DNA of 64,000 nt from Diplonema papillatum (taxonomy: Eukaryota > Euglenozoa > Diplonemea > Diplonemida > Diplonemidae): contig JAPJBO010000852.1 in assembly GCA_030068145.1 (NCBI GenBank), forward strand, positions 1 to 64,000. Direction: 5' to 3'. Positions 41,006-50,399 of the stretch are shown here, in pieces; the first letter of the stretch is position 1, and each line of letters begins with the position of its first letter. Position numbers and translations under genes: made by a program. Below the pieces are notes generated by a model. That model saw only the letters and a list, made by a program, of their open reading frames with translations, did no database searches and was not told the DNA's origin.

Positions 41006-42964
41006 ATGGCGGTGACATGGACGCGCGCGTGGTGGAGATGGACGGGAGGGCCCACAACCCGTCCGGTGGAGCGCGTGGTGCGGGTGGACGGCCGCAGTCG
41101 GGCGGACGAGCCGGACGACGAGCGGCAGGCCTTTGGTCGCTGGGTGAGGAAGCGACCGAGGGTGGACGGGGGAAAGCGCCGCGGGGACGGGTGCGGCCGC
41201 CGTTCGCTCTCGCCGACGTGGGTGCTTGCCGTTGGGGGCCCGCAGCCGGCCGGTCGCGGTGGCCGTGTAGGCGGAGTGGGTCGGGATGCGTCGCGTCTTG
41301 CAGGGCTGCAGAGGCGGCTGCAGGGCATCGCGGGCGGGCTGGCGGTGTACGACGAAGCCCCGGACAACGTGTCCAGCTCGACCTACTCGTCGACGCCCTC
41401 ACTTCCAGGGTGTCGAGTGGCTCCGGGTAGGCGGGCGGACGCGGGGCTCCCTCTGGCGAGGGTAACGTCGAACCGCATCGACGTGGAGGCGTTGGCGGCG
41501 ATGGACGGTGTCGGTCGATTCCGCGAGGTGCTGCCGATGTTGATGGATCCGGTAGCGTTTGCGGAGGCGTTCGTGTCTGGGGACGCCGCAGGCGGGTGCC
41601 GGGTGCCGTCGCGCGGGATGGAGCGACACCGGGCGACTCTGCGGTCGTGCGGGGTGGCGAGCGACGCACGTTCGCGGCCGGCATTCGCGATGAAGGCGTT
41701 TACCACGCCGAAGAAGGACGGACGAACGGCACGTCTCGTTCTGGATGCCCGGCCGCTGAACGACGCGATGCGCCGGCCGCCCAGCATGGACCTGCCCCGG
41801 CTGCGCGACTTCATCGCCGAGGTCGAGAGGCACCGGTTCGCCATGCAGTGCGACGGCGTGTCGTACTTCTACCAGTTCCCAGTAGACGCGAGCATTTCGC
41901 GATATTTCGGGATTGGTATGAAGGGGTGCGACATGCTGTTGAACGTGCTGTGCATGGGGTGGTCTTGGGCGCCGTGCATTGCGCAGCGCGCGTCGAACGT
42001 GCTGGTCCGGGACCTGGGCCTCGCCTGGGTGGACAACTTCCTTGTCTTGGGTGGGACGCTGGACGAGGCAGAGCGGAACGTGGCCGTTTTTCGGAAGCGG
42101 GCGCAGGCGGCGCGGGTCGAAGTGCGGGCGGAAGGCGACGACGCGTTGTGGCAGGTTCGCTCGCGGTTCGTGTGTGTGGGTGTGGAGTTCGACCTGGCTG
42201 CCGAGACGCAGCGGCACAGGCTCGACCCGTCGTGGGCGGAGCGGTGGGTCGACGGCAGCGGGATGACGGCGGTGCTTTCCGGCAGAGCGACGGCCCGACA
42301 GTTCGCCGAAGTCTTCGGGGGCGCCGTCTGGGCGACTGACATCCTGGCGGTGCCCCGCTGCCATTTCGCGGCGTTGCTGTCGTTCGCGGGGAGGCTCGGC
42401 GGTCGCATGGTGGGTGCCGCAGCGCCGGTGTGGGACGAGGTCGTCGACGTTCCTCCGTCGGCAAGACGGGAGCTGGGCGCGCTCCGGAAGATCGTCCGGG
42501 AGAACCCGTGGGTCGTGGGCGGCGTTCCTGAGGACACAGGGAGCGTCCTGTGGACGGACGCCAGCTCGCGGGCGTGGGCGGCGCTGCTGGAGGCGGAAGG
42601 CCGGTTCGTAGATGGGCGGCAGGGCGTGTTCGCGGGACCGGACGCGGACGCCCACATCAACTTGAAGGAGATGTTGGCGTTCGCGGAAGGTGTGGTTCGG
42701 CTGTGCTGGGCGCCGGGGGCGCAGCGGTGCCGCATCGACAACGCGGCGGTTGTCGGCGCCGTGGCGAAGGGGAGTTCTTCCTCGTACGCCGCGAATCGCG
42801 TTTTGTCCCGGTCTCTTCGTGTTGCCGAGCGCAGAAGGATCGTCCTGTGTCCTGGCTGGGTGCCGTCCGGCGAGCAGCAGGCGGACCCGTACACGCGGGG
42901 AGCCTCGTTGCCTCGATTTCCCGGCGCCGCTTTCCGCTTCGCGGTGACGTGCCGCACCCTTTGA
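41006..42964 (+). CDS. DIRS-like reverse transcriptase / RNase H
   Basis: 652 codons, ATG start. The first ~145 residues are low complexity and overlap another frame. RT motifs follow: TPKKDGRTARLVLDARPLN (234-252), motif A QCDGVSYFYQFPV with Asp283, motif B MGWSWAPCIAQ (317-327), and motif C WVDNF (341-345). RNase H has Asp518 (WTDAS), Glu555 (INLKEM), Asp578 (RIDNA) and Asp627 (EQQADPYTR). HINLKE and the order RT-RNase H are typical of DIRS elements. Motif C is VDN, with Asn344 where nearly all RTs have the second Asp. No integrase, protease or recombinase domain. The frame is long and undamaged, so the element is recent or the protein is under selection. Confidence 0.88.
   Translation: MAVTWTRAWWRWTGGPTTRPVERVVRVDGRSRADEPDDERQAFGRWVRKRPRVDGGKRRGDGCGRRSLSPTWVLAVGGPQPAGRGGRVGGVGRDASRLAGLQRRLQGIAGGLAVYDEAPDNVSSSTYSSTPSLPGCRVAPGRRADAGLPLARVTSNRIDVEALAAMDGVGRFREVLPMLMDPVAFAEAFVSGDAAGGCRVPSRGMERHRATLRSCGVASDARSRPAFAMKAFTTPKKDGRTARLVLDARPLNDAMRRPPSMDLPRLRDFIAEVERHRFAMQCDGVSYFYQFPVDASISRYFGIGMKGCDMLLNVLCMGWSWAPCIAQRASNVLVRDLGLAWVDNFLVLGGTLDEAERNVAVFRKRAQAARVEVRAEGDDALWQVRSRFVCVGVEFDLAAETQRHRLDPSWAERWVDGSGMTAVLSGRATARQFAEVFGGAVWATDILAVPRCHFAALLSFAGRLGGRMVGAAAPVWDEVVDVPPSARRELGALRKIVRENPWVVGGVPEDTGSVLWTDASSRAWAALLEAEGRFVDGRQGVFAGPDADAHINLKEMLAFAEGVVRLCWAPGAQRCRIDNAAVVGAVAKGSSSSYAANRVLSRSLRVAERRRIVLCPGWVPSGEQQADPYTRGASLPRFPGAAFRFAVTCRTL
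41017..41430 (+). CDS. possible short ORF1 overlapping the RT frame
   Basis: 138 codons from ATG (MDARVVEMDGRAHNPSGGAR) in the frame one base behind the RT frame, ending TSRVSSGSG just as recognisable RT-protein sequence begins. It is Gly/Arg rich. It may be a gag-like basic protein with the RT reached by a +1 shift, or merely a GC-rich open frame. No motif (for example a CCHC knuckle) is seen. Confidence 0.3.
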   Translation: MDARVVEMDGRAHNPSGGARGAGGRPQSGGRAGRRAAGLWSLGEEATEGGRGKAPRGRVRPPFALADVGACRWGPAAGRSRWPCRRSGSGCVASCRAAEAAAGHRGRAGGVRRSPGQRVQLDLLVDALTSRVSSGSG

Positions 42965-42973
42965 CTTGTTTTA

Positions 42974-43020
42974 TGTGTTCTCGGAAATGTCAGCGCGGTA
43001 GCGATGACAGCGAGAACACA
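42974..43020. repeat. hairpin at the inner terminal repeat of the retroelement
   Basis: TGTGTTCTCG and CGAGAACACA are exact inverses. Inside them TGTCA pairs with TGACA, with GCGCGGTAGCGA as loop. The left repeat lacks the first five stem bases. Confidence 0.85.
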
Positions 43021-43107
43021 TAGGTGGGAGGGGAGAGGCCCTGGGACTGCTAAGGCGTGACAACCCCGCCCCTGTCCCTCCCAGGGAGCCACCCCGAAAC
43101 TAGCCTG

Positions 43108-43140
43108 CCCACCTGACGGTGGGGGCCCACCTGACGGTGG
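43108..43140. repeat. two tandem CCACCTGACGGTGG hairpins
   Basis: The same 14-base palindromic unit (5-bp stem, TGAC loop) occurs at 43109-43122 and 43127-43140, in the gap between A2 and B2. Confidence 0.85.
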
Positions 43141-43325
43141 AGGCCCGCACCCTTTGATTTGTTTTGTGTAGCTCAAAACAGATAAACAGCGCCCTCGGGC
43201 GTGCTCACAAAACAATGGTGCTGCGCGGAGCGCTAACACTGAGATGGACGACAGGGTGGCTGGACGCACTTCCCGTAATCCTCTAGCAACGTCCTCAGAC
43301 GTGAGAAAATAGAAATAGGCCGACA

Positions 43326-44636
43326 TCACGCAATGCAGAAAGGGACGCGAGGAGGCGGAATGCCTTGCCTGTATGGGTCTCGTGTCCATACGTCCGCTAA
43401 TTGCTCAGCGGTCGGAACCCACACAGTCTCGAGAACACATTGGTGTTCTTCCAACACGTCGCGGACCTGGCAGAGGATGAAGTTCCCGAGTTGGGTCTTC
43501 GACTTCCAATTCCTCAGACAGTTCACGGCGGGCAAGTTGTCGACAAAGATTCTTATTGTCGATAGCGGAGAGCGCGAAGCCGCGTACGCAATAGCAAACT
43601 TTGCCGCCGTTAATTCGGCAAAGAAGATATGCTGCGGGATATCTCTCCACGGTCCCCACATTGCCATGGAATCCACTAGCCAGGCCCATCCCTGCATGCT
43701 GGCGTCGGACCATGCCTCGACGAGGGTATCCCGCTGCTGCATGTCGAACGTGACCCACCGGTTCCCCGACAGACGCCGCCTCACCCCAGCAAGGAAAGGA
43801 AGGACGTCGTCGCTCACTCGAACCAGCGACTCCCAGCCCAGGGTGCCTGTTAGGACCTGATGCGCCAGTGTCCCCATCCACGCAAGCACCGGGCTCACTC
43901 TGCAAAGCGGCGTGCCCCACACCGTCCACGCCCAGATGGCGGTCCCGACGACCTTCCAGATCCCGCGCACGGTCATCTGTGCCGACTCAGCTGAGCAAAA
44001 CAGCAGGTGCGCTTTTCTCGCCCACTCCTGTTTCAGCCTGTACGTCTTCGCCGCGAGGTCGAATTCTACCCCGAGGACGACTGGTTTCGAGCTGGGCTCG
44101 AGGACGGACTTCTCGTCGTTGACTGTCATGCGCACCTTGCGGGCACGCCGCAAAACTCGGTCGCGCACGGCGCGAAGCGCATCCGGACAGTCTTCAACGA
44201 GGGCCCAGTCGTCGTACCAGACTATCTTATCGTCCCCGGCAGGCTCCGTGATGACAAGCGCCGAGTCCTGCGCAATCACGGGCGAGAAAGACCAGCCCAT
44301 CGTCAGCCGGCGCCACCTATACAGAGCCACGCCCCCGTCGAGCTTCCTTGTGCGGAGCCCGAAGAAAGCTGACGTCGACCGTCCTACTGGGAACTGGAAG
44401 AAGTAGGACTTCAGGTCAACGACGACTGCGTACGACTTCGACATCATCTTGGCGATGACCTCGTCGACACGCAAGAGGCTGAACTTCGGCGGGGGCTCCA
44501 TCAGCTCGTTCAGCGGGCGGCCGTCAACGATGGCCCGCGAGTGCTGTTCGCCCTTTTCAACAGCAAAAGCCGGAAGGACGCACTTCAGCGGCTCCGAACG
44601 GGGGACGCGCTCCACAAACCCAACGCTTCTGCGCAT
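43326..44636 (-). CDS. DIRS-like RT/RNase H, 5' truncated (second family)
   Basis: 436 codons from MRRSVGFVERV. Motifs: FAVEKGEQHSRAIVDGRPLN, motif A VVVDLKSYFFQFPVGR (Asp74), motif B MGWSFSPVIAQ, motif C WYDDW (141-143, both Asp present). RNase H has Asp311 (WSDAS), Glu341 (FFAELTAAKF), Asp366 (FVDNLPAV) and Asp415 (EQLADVWTRD). Some 200 N-terminal residues present in the 41006 protein are missing. The frame stays open upstream to 45194, but only because it crosses the antisense of another RT relic. It starts there with GTG, and that part is not RT coding. The breakpoint is near 44656. Confidence 0.8.
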   Translation of the reverse strand: MRRSVGFVERVPRSEPLKCVLPAFAVEKGEQHSRAIVDGRPLNELMEPPPKFSLLRVDEVIAKMMSKSYAVVVDLKSYFFQFPVGRSTSAFFGLRTRKLDGGVALYRWRRLTMGWSFSPVIAQDSALVITEPAGDDKIVWYDDWALVEDCPDALRAVRDRVLRRARKVRMTVNDEKSVLEPSSKPVVLGVEFDLAAKTYRLKQEWARKAHLLFCSAESAQMTVRGIWKVVGTAIWAWTVWGTPLCRVSPVLAWMGTLAHQVLTGTLGWESLVRVSDDVLPFLAGVRRRLSGNRWVTFDMQQRDTLVEAWSDASMQGWAWLVDSMAMWGPWRDIPQHIFFAELTAAKFAIAYAASRSPLSTIRIFVDNLPAVNCLRNWKSKTQLGNFILCQVRDVLEEHQCVLETVWVPTAEQLADVWTRDPYRQGIPPPRVPFCIA

Positions 44637-44655
44637 GGCGGGCAAACGCGTCTTG

Positions 44656-45200
44656 TATTGGGCGCCTGGGCAGGTCGTTTTCCCATGATTTCGCAGGACT
44701 CTGTTCATGTCATCACGGAGCTTGCCGGGGACGACAGGATAGTCTGGTACGACGACTGTCGGTGGCTGTCCGGATGCGCTTCGCGCTGTGCGCAACCGAG
44801 TCCTGCAGCGTGCCCGTATGGTGCGCATGATGTCAAGGACGAGTAGTCTGTCCTCGAGCAAAGACGAGAAGTCTGTCCTCGCGGCGAAGACGTACCGGCT
44901 GAAGCAAGGGTGGGTGCAGAAGCCGCACCTCCTCTTTTGCTCGGTCGATTTGACGCAAGTGACTCTGTGCGGCGTCTGGAAGTCGTCGAGACCGCCATTT
45001 GAGCGTGGCCGGTATGGGGCACACTGCTCTGCAGGGTGAGCCCAGTGCTTGCGGATGGTGACCCTGGCGCACCAGGTCCTGACCGGTTCCCTGGGCTGGG
45101 AGTTGCTAGTCCGCGTGACGATATCTTTCCGTTCCTGCGGGGGTGAGACGGCGTCTATCAGCCAACGGTGGCACTTCAGCCATTGGTGCTGCACACGGCA
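44656..45200 (+). pseudogene. RT relic in opposite orientation, copy 1
   Basis: Broken plus-strand frames read ITELAGDDRIVWYDDCRWL, VLQRARMVRM, AAKTYRLKQGWVQKPHLLFC and TLAHQVLTGSLGWELLVRV. These align with residues 129-275 of the 43326-44636 protein. Several frameshifts. The upstream half of RT is absent because the minus-strand RT abuts it. The counterpart at 56862-57490 retains more of the 5' side. Confidence 0.8.
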
Positions 45201-46437
45201 ACCCTATGTCCACTGTGCTCTGCGGAGTTTACTTCGCAGATTGCCACCGTAAAAAGAAGACAAGTCAGTGTCCTGTCTGCAGACACTCAGGTTCTGCGCT
45301 GATGATGGTCAGCCTTATGTGTCCGTGGCTTAAGGACAGAAACACGGCGCAGACGGGACCAGTGCGGTGTTGAGCAAATACCCATTCCAAGCACGTTCTT
45401 GCAACCCACCCCCCCCGCCGCCGCGCGGTCCTGGCACGTGATGGTGCGTTTTGGCATGGTTCATCATTGCTGGCTTGGCAGCCCTGAGAAGCCCCCATGG
45501 ACACGCGCCGAACACCAGAAAGGTCCAAATACCACCCCAGGCCCTGGGCCGACCTCAGGGACCTCAGGAACCCCAGGGAAGGGAACACTTACAAAATCAC
45601 GAAGAATACATCCAAATTCACTAAGAATACATTAACTAGCAAAACACTAAACATACACACAAAATCACTAAGATACGTCGTCTTGTTGCGTTAGTGGGGA
45701 GTCATTTGCAAGCAAATGAGTACCACACTAAGATACAAGCGGGATCACTAGATACAGACGCAAAAATACAGGAAATACAAGCGAACACACAAGTAAACTA
45801 AGAAAGCAACCCATTTCCAGGTAAATTCATGAAAGAATAGATAAACCCTCACCTTATCTCGTGCCCCGGTTGTCCGGAGCCGTGCACTGCATGTGTTCCG
45901 GTAGGACATTCTTTTGCAAGGCTGACACAACGAATGCGAGACTTCTGCAAGCTCACAAGGGATGAGTACGAGGCGTTGGAAGGCGAATGAGATGGGACAG
46001 TTTTCCTGTAGGCGTGGGGGGGATATGGTTGCAAAAAGGGGCGCGAGGGTTGGCAAGGGGACTGTGTGTGGAGGGTGCAATGGAAACACATGGCATTTGA
46101 GTTGCTCCCTCACGCAATCACCACGTGCTAGAAGCCTAGCACTCCCGCGATGCGCATTTCTGGAAGAAAGAACAGTCGGGGACTCGGAAGTCCACCTGCA
46201 GAAGAATACGAAGGTATCCAGGATCTACACCAACCCGACCCCTACGTCGTCAGGAGCAAACCCTGCAAGAAAGCTCCAGTATGACTCGAGGTGAGCCCAG
46301 GCGGGCGACCCACACACACTGTCATTAATGAACGACTGTGCTGAAGAAAGTTCCAGTGCGCGCTGCAAGCACACACCTGCCCGACGATACTGGTAATGGT
46401 GAGGAAAATACTCTGTCCGTCCGAAGAATGATCCTTT
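45201..46437. other. no gene; contains conserved palindrome at 45694-45724
   Basis: 45694-45724 carries GTGGGGAGTCATTTGCA-A-GCAAATGAG-T-ACC, shared with 54940-54970. Otherwise A-rich sequence with repeated AAATCACTAAGA phrases and no supported ORF. Confidence 0.55.
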
Positions 46438-46815
46438 GTGCTGGCCAAGCCTTCTGAGATGAGAACACCGCCGGCAGTGCTGCAGACGGCACCCAGCAGC
46501 CCGCTGAGCTGCAAGACCGCAAAGGGAAGGGGCTGGAATGCCTCCAGTCTACAGTACAGGCTTTTTAGGGACTTCTGCGTACAATCTTAGCTGTTCAGCG
46601 AGCATTCTTGGTGGTTCCACTTGTATTAGTGTATTTTTAGTGTTTCCGCTGGCATTTTTCGTGTCCCTGGATATATTATCAGCGATTTTCGAAGTCCGCG
46701 GCTCCCGCCCCCGCGTCCGTCCTTGCGGAAAGGGGGCCAATTTATGTTACCTGGCAGTTCCCGCAACGGTTTTGCGACACATCTCTTCACAGCAGTAAAC
46801 ATTGTTACTTTTCGA
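46438..46815 (+). repeat. repeat N, copy 2, upstream of oxidase 2
   Basis: Same series as 40436-40798, plus GGCTTTTTAGGGACTTCTGC. Whether it is promoter or mobile sequence cannot be decided. Its presence before a retroelement at 40.4 kb argues that it can move or was left behind. Confidence 0.85.
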
Positions 46816-46950
46816 CGTGCCTTTGCGCTAGAGGCTCAGAGTCCGACTGGTTCTGACTTTTTCGACAGTCGAAAGCATATTGGTACCCCCGAAAACCGAA
46901 GTAACGCAGTACGCAAGAACTCCGCACGAACTACGCCGACAGACCACAGA

Positions 46951-47175
46951 GTTGCACTCTCCACGTGGAGGACGGGAGGGCATGGCCACGGCGGTTCCTC
47001 GTACCCGTACACCCTGCCGGGCGACCGGCTGTGGCCGAAGGTGCGCCATTGGGCGAAGCTGGAAGCGCGGCTGGAGGGCAGCCTCGCGGTGCGGGGCAGC
47101 CAAAGGTACAACCTGACCGAGCTCTACCAAGACGGCATTTTTTACCGCCGGAACGGCCGCAGCCGGCGGCCATAT
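46951..47175 (+). pseudogene. truncated 5' copy of oxidase 2
   Basis: Encodes VALSTWRTGGHGHGGSSYPY to GIFYRRNG, matching residues 11-79 of the intact gene at 47376. The start and most of the signal peptide are missing. After RRNG a 5-base loss (GAGCC) shifts the frame, and similarity ends about 15 bases later. The open frame then runs on in unrelated sequence to 47253. The break is within about 20 bases of where the oxidase-1 array units break. Confidence 0.85.
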
Positions 47176-47375
47176 GGCCAACTGCTCTCCGTGTTGACAC
47201 TGTTTCTTATGGAAATTTGCCAAAAGACAAAAAATTACTCAAATAAACGCTGAAAAGTTCTCAATCGAGAATTCCGCTCCCAAACACATGTCGGGCCGTC
47301 ACATCAAACATACCAGGCAACCAACCCAAGCAGATTCCAAAGAACCGCAAGTAAAGCAGCAACAACAACAACAAC

Positions 47376-48995
47376 ATGATGCTGCAAGCGGTCTTGCTGA
47401 GCGCCGTTGCACTCTCCACGTGGGGGACGGGAGGGCATGGCAACGGCGGTTCCTCGTACCCGTACACCCTGCCGGGTGATCGGCGGTGGCCGAAGCTGCG
47501 CCATTGGGCAAAGCTGGAAGCGCGGCTGGAGGGCAACCTCGCAGTGCGGGGCAGCCAAGGGTACAACCTGACCGAGCTCTACCAAGACGGCATTTTTAAC
47601 CGCCGGAACGGCGAGCCGCAGCCGGCGGCCATCGCGGTGCCGAATGGCGCGGACGACGTGCGGAGGCTGGTCCTGTTCGGGCGCAGACACCAGCTCCGCG
47701 TCGCCGTGTACAACAGGGGGCACATGAGCGACGTCAGGAACACCGCGGACAACAGCTTGTTGATCCACATCGCGGGGATGAAGGGCGTCTCGGTGGACAT
47801 GGACGAGCTCACCGTCACCGTCGAAGGCGGCGCGTCCTTCAACGAACTGGTCCCCGCTGTCGACGCTGCGTCCAACGGCACGTACGTGGCCCTGTCGGGC
47901 AGCGTCGGGACCATAGGCGTCTGGGGCTGGGCGGTGGCTGGCGGGTTCGGGCCGTTGACGCAGATGTACGGTTTCGGGGTCGATGCGATCGTCAGCGCGA
48001 CGGTGGTGACGGCGGAGGGTGCTGTCGTGACGGCGACCGCCGACAACGAGCACAAGGACCTGCTGTACGCGATCAGAGGCGGCGCGAGTACCTCGTTCGG
48101 CATCGGCGTCTCGCTGACCATGCGGCTCTTCCCGAACCCCGGTCCGGCGATGTCCGTCTTCGTCGGCACGTTCCCGGTGGTGACGCCCGCGATCACCGAG
48201 GGGTACGCGGCGGCTCTGAAGACAGCCCCGCACGGGGCGATCCTCTACTACCTGATCGCCAACCCTGGGACCCTCCGCATCAACGCGTTCTGCTTCGGCA
48301 GCTCGTGCCCGCGGTTCATGGCGGCCGTGAACGCGATCCCCGGGTGCACCTCGTGCATCAACTTCCCGTCGACGTTTCCCCTCGGGTTCCTGGGCATGTT
48401 CAGCGGCGCGTCGATGGAGCGGTACAGCCAGTGGACCATGGGCGGCGCGAAGCTTGCGGATGTAGTCCCGCTTTTGACCGACGTGGCTGCGTGGGTCGAG
48501 CAGCCAGAGGAAGTTGCGATGAAGAAGGACTGCTGGGGCGGCGGGTACCTCGGTGGGATGTCGTCGTTCTTCGACCCGGAAGGTTGCAGCACGGCGATCT
48601 CGCCGGGTATGCGCGCGTCGCGCCTGTACCTTGTGTGTCTAACGTCGTGGGATGAATCGCTGGACGCCGCCGGCCGACAGAAGGCTGTCGATACTGTGAC
48701 GACGTTCGAAGACGAAAAAATGCGGCCGCGAAGCCCGAGCGAGTGGGTCTACTGGAACGAGGCCCACCACGAGTTCTTAGGCGACTCTTGGAAGGTCCGG
48801 TACTGGGGGAGCATGGAGACCTACAACAAGCTCCTCCGCATCAAGCTGCGTTACGACCCTACCAACTTCCTGACGTGCTACCACTGCGTCGGTTGGGACT
48901 ACGAGCGGAGCGTGGCCGACGTCGACCCCAACCTGTGCCCTTCAACCAACTGCAGCTGCTCGAACAACCCCACGGGCGAGTGCTCTACCTTCTAG
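47376..48995 (+). CDS. secreted BBE-like FAD-linked oxidase 2, copy 1
   Basis: 539 residues, a paralogue of the 22784 gene. Signal peptide MMLQAVLLSAVALSTWG. FAD domain with RGHMSD (His116 for flavin linkage) and SVGTIGVWGWAVAGGFGP, again lacking the cysteinyl-link Cys. C-terminal BBE motifs YWNEAHHEFL and LRYDPTNFLTCYHC. Cys-rich tail SCSNNPTGEC. Either of two adjacent ATGs (47376, 47379) could be used. It differs from copy 2 (59662) at residue 54, Asn here and Ser there. A CAACAACAACAAC leader precedes the start, with AACCCAAGCAG upstream as a possible acceptor. Substrate unknown; secretion and oxidase role inferred from family. Confidence 0.92.
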   Translation: MMLQAVLLSAVALSTWGTGGHGNGGSSYPYTLPGDRRWPKLRHWAKLEARLEGNLAVRGSQGYNLTELYQDGIFNRRNGEPQPAAIAVPNGADDVRRLVLFGRRHQLRVAVYNRGHMSDVRNTADNSLLIHIAGMKGVSVDMDELTVTVEGGASFNELVPAVDAASNGTYVALSGSVGTIGVWGWAVAGGFGPLTQMYGFGVDAIVSATVVTAEGAVVTATADNEHKDLLYAIRGGASTSFGIGVSLTMRLFPNPGPAMSVFVGTFPVVTPAITEGYAAALKTAPHGAILYYLIANPGTLRINAFCFGSSCPRFMAAVNAIPGCTSCINFPSTFPLGFLGMFSGASMERYSQWTMGGAKLADVVPLLTDVAAWVEQPEEVAMKKDCWGGGYLGGMSSFFDPEGCSTAISPGMRASRLYLVCLTSWDESLDAAGRQKAVDTVTTFEDEKMRPRSPSEWVYWNEAHHEFLGDSWKVRYWGSMETYNKLLRIKLRYDPTNFLTCYHCVGWDYERSVADVDPNLCPSTNCSCSNNPTGECSTF

Positions 48996-48998
48996 TCA

Positions 48999-49345
48999 AC
49001 ACCGAAAAATACTCGAGGGACGGCCTTGTGCTTACCTCGAAGGAGGCTAGAGGGGGAGAAACAATACAACTAAACTAAAAGACCCACTTTGCGCTTACAC
49101 CCGCCACTGAACCCAGATTCACTTGTGTTTCGTGTACAGCACATTACCGTCACTGCTGCTGTGCGCTCGGATTGGCGCCGCTCAAGCGGCCACCTTAAGT
49201 CACTCGTTTGTTTGTAAAGACTGGACGACACATACTACTACTAGTGCAGTCCATCGTCACAGATTGTTGCTGCATATCGGTGTAAGCGGAGAACGAATCG
49301 TGTTTGTATTGTATTTTCCCCTCTACCTCTATATTTCCTCCCTTC
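48999..49345 (+). repeat. mosaic of element C (reverse, partial), repeat M and part of IJ
   Basis: CGAAAAATACTCGAGGGACGG opens a shortened, reverse C. Then repeat M (GGCGCCGCTCAAGCGGCCAC), then CCCTCTACCTCTATATTTCC from IJ. It forms the 3' flank of oxidase 2. Confidence 0.7.
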
Positions 49346-50399
49346 CATCCCCTCCCCGTGGTACCAAACGTGGATACCAGTTTTTCCCGCTCGATCGAAT
49401 AATGACCTTCAGCACCCCCAAATACGCCCAGCCTGGTCCAAAACTGTGGTTTAACGTGCAGAAGAGTGCGTAATAATATTTTCCCAGCCTGAAACATGGC
49501 TGACTCAGTGTAACCAAATCCCACTCAGGCGGAATCTTCTTTTTTGGCAGGGTTTGGTGCGGGTTTGTTTCAGTAGGCTTCGGGGCGGGCTTGTTTTGTG
49601 CAGGTTTTGGAGCGGGTTTCCCCCCCTGTGGTATGCGTATGCAGTTTTGAAAATATATATATATATACATACGGCTGCATACGTATGCATATGTGGGGCT
49701 GTGTGAGGCCAGCCCGGCCTTCTGGCTGCTGCACGACGGGCCTATGAGTGTACGCGGTTGAGTCCAGCCCCAGAAGCTGGAGCTGAAAATCCGCGGTTGA
49801 CCAGTACATGATGCTGGCGGTTTGGGGATCGGCGACCGCGACTCAATTAAGGTGCGGTCCACAGCGTCGCCACGTGAAGACCCCTCCATGACACCCACCA
49901 CCGGCCAACGGGACACAGACAAAGAAAAAGAAAAGAAACGCGAACCCAAACAACTTCCGCCGGTGCAGTAAGCCTGCCTAAATAAATCAACTCGGGTGGG
50001 CAAGTCTGACTGCTGTCGTCGGAAAAAAATATATATAAAGTATATCGTCGACCGCACAAAAGTTCACTCTAAAAGAAGGGTTGATCGTCGGCAACACAAG
50101 AAAACGAAGCGCAAACAGAGTAAAAGAGAAGGCCGTTAACGGCTGACACTATACATATTCCTTTTACGGAAGCGCGTCTTTCAAAGATTTTTGACAAACA
50201 AAAAGAACGCTAGAAAATGGATTTTCAAGCGAACTTTAACCCTAATGAACATCTGAACGTCTGATGAACGAATGAACGTGCTGCAAACTGATTCATCCCG
50301 TTTCGGGACCGATGATAGTATGAACCAATTAGCCAATACCCCCCTGCAAGCGACCTGAGCTCGATAACGCGAAGACATGACACAGTGCGCTCTAGGAGG
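49346..50399. other. no gene; F scrap, repeat H copy 3
   Basis: GAGTCCAGCCCCAGAAGCTG near 49764 resembles element F. 49970-50035 is repeat H, with five bases fewer than in the duplicate. No supported ORF. Confidence 0.45.

Larger units (their letters stand above)
40881..43170 (+). mobile_element. retroelement with split direct repeats, RT/RNase H only
   Basis: Order: A1 (40881-40967), ORF, B1 (42952-42977), A2 (42979-43065), B2 (43145-43170). A1 and A2 share 87 bases (TCTCGGAAATGTCAGCGCGG to GGCGTGACAACC). B1 and B2 share CCGCACCCTTTGA then TTGTTTT with three mismatches in 26. This A1-ORF-B1-A2-B2 order is that of PAT/Ngaro-type members of the DIRS order, which includes VIPER of trypanosomes. 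Those use a tyrosine recombinase; none is visible here, so the element may be non-autonomous for integration. A CT microsatellite abuts the left end. Confidence 0.8.

Noticed and set aside
40436..43170. LTR retrotransposon
   Set aside because: Repeats are short and split (A and B pairs), no integrase or protease, no primer-binding site seen.
43326..45194. 622-codon minus-strand ORF as one protein
   Set aside because: The first ~180 codons are antisense of a plus-strand RT relic and the frame starts with GTG; only 44636-43326 is kept.
47304..48233. 309-codon minus ORF opposite oxidase 2 (and its duplicate at 59590-60519)
   Set aside because: GC-rich shadow of the oxidase gene; composition dominated by Arg/His/Pro typical of antisense frames.
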